From positions 38,328,451 to 38,392,450 of the forward strand of contig CM072523.1 in NCBI GenBank assembly GCA_036898135.1: 64,000 bases of DNA, given 5' to 3'. The stretch is from Oncomelania hupensis (lineage: Eukaryota; Mollusca; Gastropoda; Littorinimorpha; Pomatiopsidae). This document shows, one piece after another, positions 34,134 to 64,000 of this stretch. Both the position numbers and the translations under genes were made by a program. Every line of letters begins with the position of its first letter. Position 1 is the first letter of the stretch. The notes below the pieces were generated by a model, which had not been told where the DNA came from, made no database searches, and worked only from the letters and a program-made list of their open reading frames with translations.

Positions 34134-34324
34134 TTTACAGTACAGGTATTTCATAAAGGAACTGTTTCTTTGTGGTAGGTCTACTACCGATACTAAGCGC
34201 ATTTTGAGGTCTATTGTAACTCTTAATAGCACTCAGCATTATTTTGAACCTGAAGATTGTGAGAAAAATATTTAAAGTAAGAAGAAGAATTTTAAACCGG
34301 AAGATTGTGAAGAAAATACTTAAA

Positions 34325-34424
34325 GTGAGAAGAAGAAGAAGAAGAAGAAGAAGAAGAAGAAGAAGAAGAAGAAGAAGAAGAAGAAGAAGAAGAAGAAGAA
34401 GAAGAAGAAGAAGAAGAAGAAGAA
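34325..34424. repeat. (AAG)n microsatellite
   Basis: About 33 units, preceded by a short duplication of GAAGATTGTGA(A/G)(A/G)AAAAT. Confidence 0.97.
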
Positions 34425-34896
34425 AGACATAAACTGAGGGGAAAAAACACAGAGGAGTGAAATAAGATATAGAAACGTCCAAAGTGAAACAGTGTGTTGA
34501 AACCATCTTATGCATACACTGATAAAGGATTCAACATTAGTATGGAATGGGAAATTCAATGTAACGCAGTCAGTAACCTTAAAATAAAAAGTGCTCAGGG
34601 TTTGAAATTATATGAAACACACTAGAATTATGCATAGTAGAAATAAAAAAAAGCTATTAGAGAGAGACAGAGACAGATGACGGAGTAAGCTTATCTTATA
34701 AAAGTCTACGTATCATCGCTAATGGGCCAAAATATTAAAATTATTTCCCTTGAATATGCAAATGTTCAGCCGATAGGTGCGCCAATAGTCGCGTACTTCC
34801 ATGTTCAGGTCGTGGATCAAAATCTACAGTTTTAAGTCTTTTTTTGATGTCGGTATATATCTTCAGCTTTCATAGGCGACCCCAAATGTTTTTTTG

Positions 34897-35020
34897 CTTG
34901 GTGAAATGTTTGGAGTGATTATGTACATGTTGTCACAGATCGGCCTGACAGACTTTTCACAAAATAAATCGTTTGTAGTACTGACAACATGTACATAATC
35001 ACTCCAAACATTTCACCAAG
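34897..35020. repeat. Perfect 39-bp inverted repeat with 46-bp loop
   Basis: Arm 34897-34935 (CTTGGTGAAATGTTTGGAGT...) is the exact complement of 34982-35020. It could fold into a long cruciform or be a small palindromic MITE. Confidence 0.92.
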
Positions 35021-35114
35021 TCTGAAATCATACATAATATTTTTTTTAATAGTCTAGTCATATAATATATATTAATACTAACAAATTTTTATAGAGTTCG
35101 GTACTCCAGCAGAT

Positions 35115-35303
35115 GGCGTGACGTTGTTGTTGTTTGTAGATTATAGTCACACGATACTGGACCGATTTATACTGACACCAGCGGGCCAGTTGTTGGTAAA
35201 GGGAAAAATAATATGATCACACGTTGACCAATCCGCGATTCGAACCAGCGACCTTTCGGTTACTAGCAAGACGCTCTTACCAACTGAGCTAGCCGGCCCC
35301 ACA
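35115..35303 (-). mobile_element. tRNA-Thr-like SINE, copy 1
   Basis: The complement reads GGGGCCGGCTAGCTCAGTTG (A box), a TAGTAA anticodon-loop-like stretch, GGTTCGAATC (B box), then CCAGTTGATGG-like and TATAATCTACAA. About 0.19 kb. Confidence 0.82.
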
Positions 35304-35988
35304 TGGCGTGACGCAACACGGTATACAGTTATTACAAGGGGCCAAAGAATATGGGTCTCGATCACGTAGGCCTATTTACTACCGAAAGTACGCTACCCTA
35401 GGCGCACTCTATCGGATTGTCTTCCCCGAAGGTGGAGTTTTTTGGCTCATTGACAGTAGTGCCCAAAGCACCAAGGATTTTACGTTATATTAAATCCTTG
35501 AAAGCACAAGCAAATTCGACAATTATTTATTATATTTTGTAGGAAAATATTTATAGTGCAAATCGATGATTAATTTTATGTATTTTTGTTTTCCCGAAAG
35601 AAAACAAGTTTTACTCAAATTGGGTGAAATTATACAATTAGGAAATGGCATGCGCTAATTATATGCACAATATTGGTCAAACGTTATTGTTTTCAATGTT
35701 ACAGTTGGAATGATAGTAATATTGTTATTAAAAAAAATTGTTATGCCCATTTGTTTGTTTGTTTGTTTGTTTTGTTGTTTCTATATCATCCACACCCCAA
35801 AATGGGCAAATAGACCTAATAGGATTGAATCTTGTTAACTTGGAATGTGCATTAAAAGCTGTAACTTTTAAAATGTTGTTACGGTTGGAAATGTAATAGT
35901 ATGAAAAACACTCATTAATTTAATGACTAGAGAAGAAGGCAGAGGTATTACTACGGGAAATCTCTTATACGATCGCAGTCGACATAGA

Positions 35989-59856
<23,868 letters not shown>

Positions 59857-59924
59857 GCCTAACTCTGTACAATGTAGGTCTGACTCCTCTCTGATGATGG
59901 TGCTGAAATAATGCAATTGTAAAT

Positions 59925-60165
59925 GCTTAATGATTACAAATGTGTTGTGTTGTGTTGTATTGTGTTGCGTTGTGTTGTGTGTTACAAAATACAAGATCAT
60001 TTATTGTTCCCATTTTTACACAAGGAAATTTGACATGTGGGCAACATAATGATTACAAATGTGTTGTGTTGTGTTGTATTGTGTTGCGTTGTGTTGTGTT
60101 CTACAAGATACAAGATGATTCATTGTTCTCATTTTTACACAAGGAAATGTTACATGTGGGCCACA
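59925..60165. repeat. 116-bp direct duplication in the 3' UTR
   Basis: AATGATTACAAATGTGTTGT ... TTTTTACACAAGGAAAT occurs twice in tandem, rich in GTTGT pentamers. Confidence 0.85.
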
Positions 60166-60368
60166 TAACATGAACATGAAACATGACAAGGACAATATCA
60201 TAGTCAATCAATAAAACATCAGATATAACATTAACATTCATTCACATAAACATTCTCAGCAATCAAACTTTCAAGAAATGAAATGTGTGCGACAATTGTA
60301 TTGTATTTATCAAATTCCTCTTTGTGAATGGTGCTGAAGTTATTCAGTCTAATTTTAATTGCTTAATG

Positions 60369-60374
60369 AATAAA
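60369..60374 (+). terminator. Candidate polyadenylation signal AATAAA of the EGF-module gene
   Basis: AATGAATAAAGTGTTG followed by GT-rich sequence, 0.5 kb after the stop. Placement is inferred. Confidence 0.4.
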
Positions 60375-60479
60375 GTGTTGTTATATTGTAGGCCTGTTGT
60401 TTTGTGTTGTATTGTATTGTGTTGTGTTGTATTGCATTGTTTTGTATTGATGATTCAGGGCAGGGCGAAGTACCACTGA

Positions 60480-61680
60480 GCAGATTTTCAACCTCGGAAT
60501 AATCTGCGAGAAATACCTATAGCACCAACATAACCTATATATATCATGTGTTTGTAGACTTCAAGAAAGCTTTTGACAGAGCATGGCATGCAGCTCTGTG
60601 TGCAACCATGAGAATGTACAACATCAGCACTAACATTATTGAAGTCATTAAAAGCCTGTATGACAAGGCTACTAGTGCATTCTTCCACAAAAGCGCCATC
60701 GGGAACTGATCCAGAACATCAATCGGCGTGCGTCAATGATGTCTACTATCCCCAACACTCTTCAACATCTTTCTGGAGCGTATCATGTCAAATGCCCTTG
60801 CAGATCATGAAGGCACAGTCAGAATAAGGGATAGAGCAATCTTCCACCTTCGTTTTGCGGATGACATTGATGGATTGGCTGGAGAGGAACAAGAACTTGA
60901 ACAGCTGGTACAGAGGCTTGACACAACCTTCAGAGCCTTTGGAATGGAAAGAAGCGCAGAGAAGACCAAAATGATGATCAACAACCCCAATGGCATCAAC
61001 ACGGATATCAAAGTCCAATGCTAATCCCTCAACACGATGCACAGTTTCAAATATTTAGGAGCAAATATATCAAACAATGGGTTCTGACAGGAAGTCCTCT
61101 CAAAGATAGCACAAACAACTGCTTCCCTGACAAGGTTGAAGCCCATTTGGAAAGACAGAACCATCAGTCTACACTCCAAGGTAAGGTTGCTGGGCTCTCT
61201 TGTTATCTCCATCTTCCTATACTCTTGCGAAACATTGACCCTCACCGCAGACCTACAACGAAGAATACAGAGCATGGAGATGAGATCCTACAGAAGAATT
61301 TTGGGCATTTCCTATACTCAGCACATCACCAACGATGAAGTCCGACAGACCATCCATCACACAAGCCATTGGATAACACATTGACATGTTCACAGTGGTA
61401 AAGAAACTGAAACTCCAATGACATGGCTACCTCAACAGAGCATCAGGCCTTGCGAAGACCATCTGGCAAAGGCACGGTGCAAGGAGACAGAAGGAGAGGG
61501 AGACCGAAAAAGAGGTGGAGGACAACATTCGAGAATGGACTGGCTTGACACTGAGCGAAGCCATGAGGGTTGCTGAGGACAGGGAAAGGTGGAGTACGCT
61601 GGTTAAGCGATTATCTGTGATGCCCCAACAACGTTTGAGTTATGGGATAGGGTAGGATATAGTTTAGGATAGGATGGGAT
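60480..61680 (+). pseudogene. RTE-like LINE fragment, RT to 3' end, broken
   Basis: Plus strand: [95 protein letters not shown]. Stops (for example at 61021) and frame breaks (about 60710, 61140) inactivate it. GGATA-type tail at 61640-61680. It splits the 3' pentamer-rich repeat array. Confidence 0.9.
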
Positions 61681-61684
61681 AGTA

Positions 61685-62220
61685 TCGTATTGTAGTGATC
61701 GAATTCCTCTTTGTTAATGGTGCTGAGGTTATGTAAATCTAATTGTTATTGCTCAATGAATAATATTGTGTAGAAGAGGAACTAATGACTCAATGAATAT
61801 CATTGTATTGCATTGCGTTGCCGTGATCAAATTCCTCTTTGTAAATTGTGCTGAAAATATGTAGTCTAATTATAACTGCTAATTGAATAGACTCGTGTTG
61901 TGTTGCGTTGTGTTGTAATTGTATTGTACAAATTCCCTTTTGTTAATGTTGCTGAAATTATGTAGTCTACATGTAATTGCTCAATTAATAAGGTCGTATT
62001 GGATGGTATGGTATGCCTGTTATATATGATTTTGATTATTTTATTTTATTTGTATTTTGACACTTTAATTGTATTTTTATCGGGATATTCTGGACCACTT
62101 CCCTGGGAAAGGCGTAGTGGCAACCAAACCCATAAGTATATTTTGAAAAATTATATGCCTATTGTATTGTATTGTATTGCATTGTATTGTGTACATTATT
62201 TATTTATTTATTTATTGTAA
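61685..62220. repeat. Degenerate tandem units with AATTCCTCTTTGT
   Basis: Units with AAATTCCTCTTTGTNAAT, GTGCTGA and TGCTCAATGAATAA at about 61694, 61829 and 61925 match units at 59893 and 60317 on the other side of the RTE fragment. Followed by (TGTAT)n. Confidence 0.75.
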
Positions 62221-62224
62221 TGAT

Positions 62225-62548
62225 TAATTCTGTTTGTTTATTATTTATATATTTAGGTACAAACAAATATTTGAATGTCGACTCGTTAAATATCCTATTG
62301 TTCCTTGTATTGTAATCGCTAAGTCAGTATGGAAACAGAAGAGTTTGAAACACGTCCAACTCTGTTCTTTAGAAAGTAGAGATTTTAATTTTTTTGGGAT
62401 CGTTTTTATATAGCGCTTTTCCAGCTCAAGAGCTGCTCAAAGCGCTGGCCAATACATGTTCTAACTCGATCTGAGCGAGGCGCCCACTTGCATCTTTTGT
62501 GCGCATTAACGCCCAGTCAACTGAGCACTATATTTATATATACTGTTG
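62225..62548. other. No gene seen
   Basis: Contains TATATAGCGCTTTTCCAGCTC at about 62409, a reversed LINE/SINE-type 3' motif. Confidence 0.5.
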
Positions 62549-63362
62549 CGAACAAATAAAAACTAGAGTGAAATAAAGCAGTTGCCTCATTTTAAATCGC
62601 AAAACAACATAAAATCATGACTTTGCAATTTTTTAAAATTACTACCACATAACCTCACTGTAATATGACATGTACCTTCGAATCCCCTAAATAATAAAAA
62701 TTGCAGTCCCTAAGCAATTTACGACATGTACATGCAAATCCCTTAAATAATGAAAATTGCAGTCCCTAAACAATAAATTTGCAGATCAATAAATAATGCA
62801 ATTGTTTAGGGACTGCAATTTTCATAATGAATTGTTTAGGGACTGCAATTTTCATTATTTAGGGGATTCGCAGGTACATGTCGTATTACTGTGAGGTTAT
62901 GTGATAATGATACAGAAAATTGCAAAATCGAGATGAATTGTTTAGGCATATAATACATTATATAACATCATCTTTTAAATAATACTTCTTCTTTTTTTTT
63001 TTTTTTTTTATATTTTAGCAAATTCTGCTAAATAATGCATTATATACATGTAGGTAAACAAATCATTATTTAGAAACATTTCTAAATAATAAATTATTTA
63101 AAACAATCTGCTAAATAATGTATTATATAGGTAAATAATTCTTTATTTAACAACAATGACTTGTTTATCTGTATCATGGTTTATTAACCGAAACAATATA
63201 TTGTTTAGGTAAATAATAACTTATTTACGGAGAAAATATATTATTGAGGGGAATCTTACATTGTTTGTAAACAAATGATTATTTAGAAAATATGCTTCTA
63301 AATAAAGATTATTTAACTGAAAGTGATGAAACTAGCCTAATTATTTTACAAAGGGAATTCCA
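62549..63362. mobile_element. Palindromic AAATAAT-rich element, copy 2 (partial)
   Basis: Right end (AATAAAGATTATTTAACTGA, then TTACAAAGGGAATTCCATA) matches the complement of the left end of 29289-30100. The left part matches the middle of that copy, so one end is missing. A nested palindrome lies at 62646-62903. Confidence 0.75.
62646..62903. mobile_element. Nested 258-bp palindrome
   Basis: CACATAACCTCACTGTAATA and its near complement at the right end, with CCCCTAAATAAT inside both arms. Confidence 0.8.
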
Positions 63363-63364
63363 TA

Positions 63365-63802
63365 TCATATTGCCTTTGTACTTTGATAGTAATTCCTCCT
63401 CTGACTTTTCTCCTCCTCCTCCTCCTCCTCGCTCTCTCTCTGTCTCTCTCTGTCTCTCCCTCTGTCTCTCTCTCTTTCTCTAATGTTGTCGGTTGCATGT
63501 TTAAAAATAACTAATAATTAAATACATACATTTAACCAAATTGTCTTAAATCTTGTTTGCCTTGCGTGCGATTTTTAAATGCTGTTAAAGAGATAATATA
63601 TTTGCGTTATAAAATAAATTCACGTTTGTTAAAAAAAAAAAAATAAAATAAAAAAACACATCTGAAACAGTTTTGTCTTATGTGAATGTATTGTATGCGT
63701 GGTCGCGCGCGCGCGCGCGTGTGTGTGTGTTTGTGTGTGCTTTAGGTTATTGCTGTGCGGTTGTAGCACCACCACCATCAACACTGCCGCCTCCACCACC
63801 AC

Positions 63803-63872
<70 letters not shown>

Positions 63873-64000
63873 TTCTTCTTCTTCTTCTTCTTCTTCTTCT
63901 TCTTCTTCTTCTTCATACTGGATGCAAAATACAAGCTTTACCCCTATAACCGATTAAAAGTGCGGCGATCTGTAACCCACATACAGGACCACATGCATTT
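63365..64000. other. Low-complexity right edge, no gene
   Basis: CT-rich tract 63400-63480, (CG)n/(GT)n at 63705-63735, then (CAT)n(CTT)n at 63802-63914. Open frames are simple-sequence artefacts. Confidence 0.7.

Noticed and set aside
33685..34559. Long open frames of 100-196 codons across 33.7-34.6 kb
   Set aside because: They are homopolymeric translations of (ATT)n, (ACT)n and (AAG)n microsatellites.

Overview
This is an animal nuclear genome window. It is AT-rich, with GT-AG (once GC-AG) spliced genes, very dense microsatellites (ATT, CAT, GAA, AT) and a heavy load of LINE, SINE, MITE and foldback elements. Protein similarity, the tRNA-derived SINEs and the repeat style suggest a lophotrochozoan, most likely a mollusc; the species cannot be fixed from sequence alone.

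I could assemble three spliced genes exon by exon, with reading phases that agree at every junction. (1) Minus strand, about 17.4 kb down to 4.7 kb: a LAMP/CD68-family lysosomal membrane glycoprotein with a non-coding first exon, a signal-peptide exon and three exons of one LAMP luminal domain. The transmembrane/tail exon was not found. A perfect TCACGTGA (CLEAR/M-box) lies in its 5' region. (2) Plus strand, 22.8-27.6 kb: COPS9, the small acidic subunit of the COP9 signalosome, complete in three exons (61 aa). (3) Plus strand, 36.0-59.9 kb: a 10-exon, 485-aa secreted or GPI-anchored modular protein. It has a signal peptide, an EGF-like module, two tandem divergent F5/8- or fucolectin-like modules, three further EGF-like modules and a hydrophobic C-terminus. 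Every intron is phase 1.

The rest is mobile DNA, much of it nested. Four pieces of one RTE-like LINE lie at 20.8-21.1, 24.7-25.7, 46.75-49.4 and 60.5-61.7 kb. Other non-LTR reverse transcriptase pieces lie at 13.7, 17.6-18.9, 19.4-20.5 and 21.6-22.3 kb. A hAT transposase remnant lies at 3.8-4.5 kb. Several MITEs have readable target-site duplications (6.5, 15.5, 25.9-27.4, 41.4, 54.7 kb). A 1,177-bp near-perfect palindrome with a 5-bp duplication is inserted in an RTE copy (49.4-50.6 kb). A roughly 0.7-kb retroposon is present twice with long target-site duplications (26.2 and 31.6 kb). A SINE with an (ATT)n tail occurs five times, and a tRNA-Thr-like SINE three times.

The three genes do not look functionally linked. 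The most unusual content is the modular EGF gene, whose introns and splice acceptors are crowded by repeats, and the set of palindromic elements. I see no rRNA gene, no CRISPR array and no intact tRNA gene.
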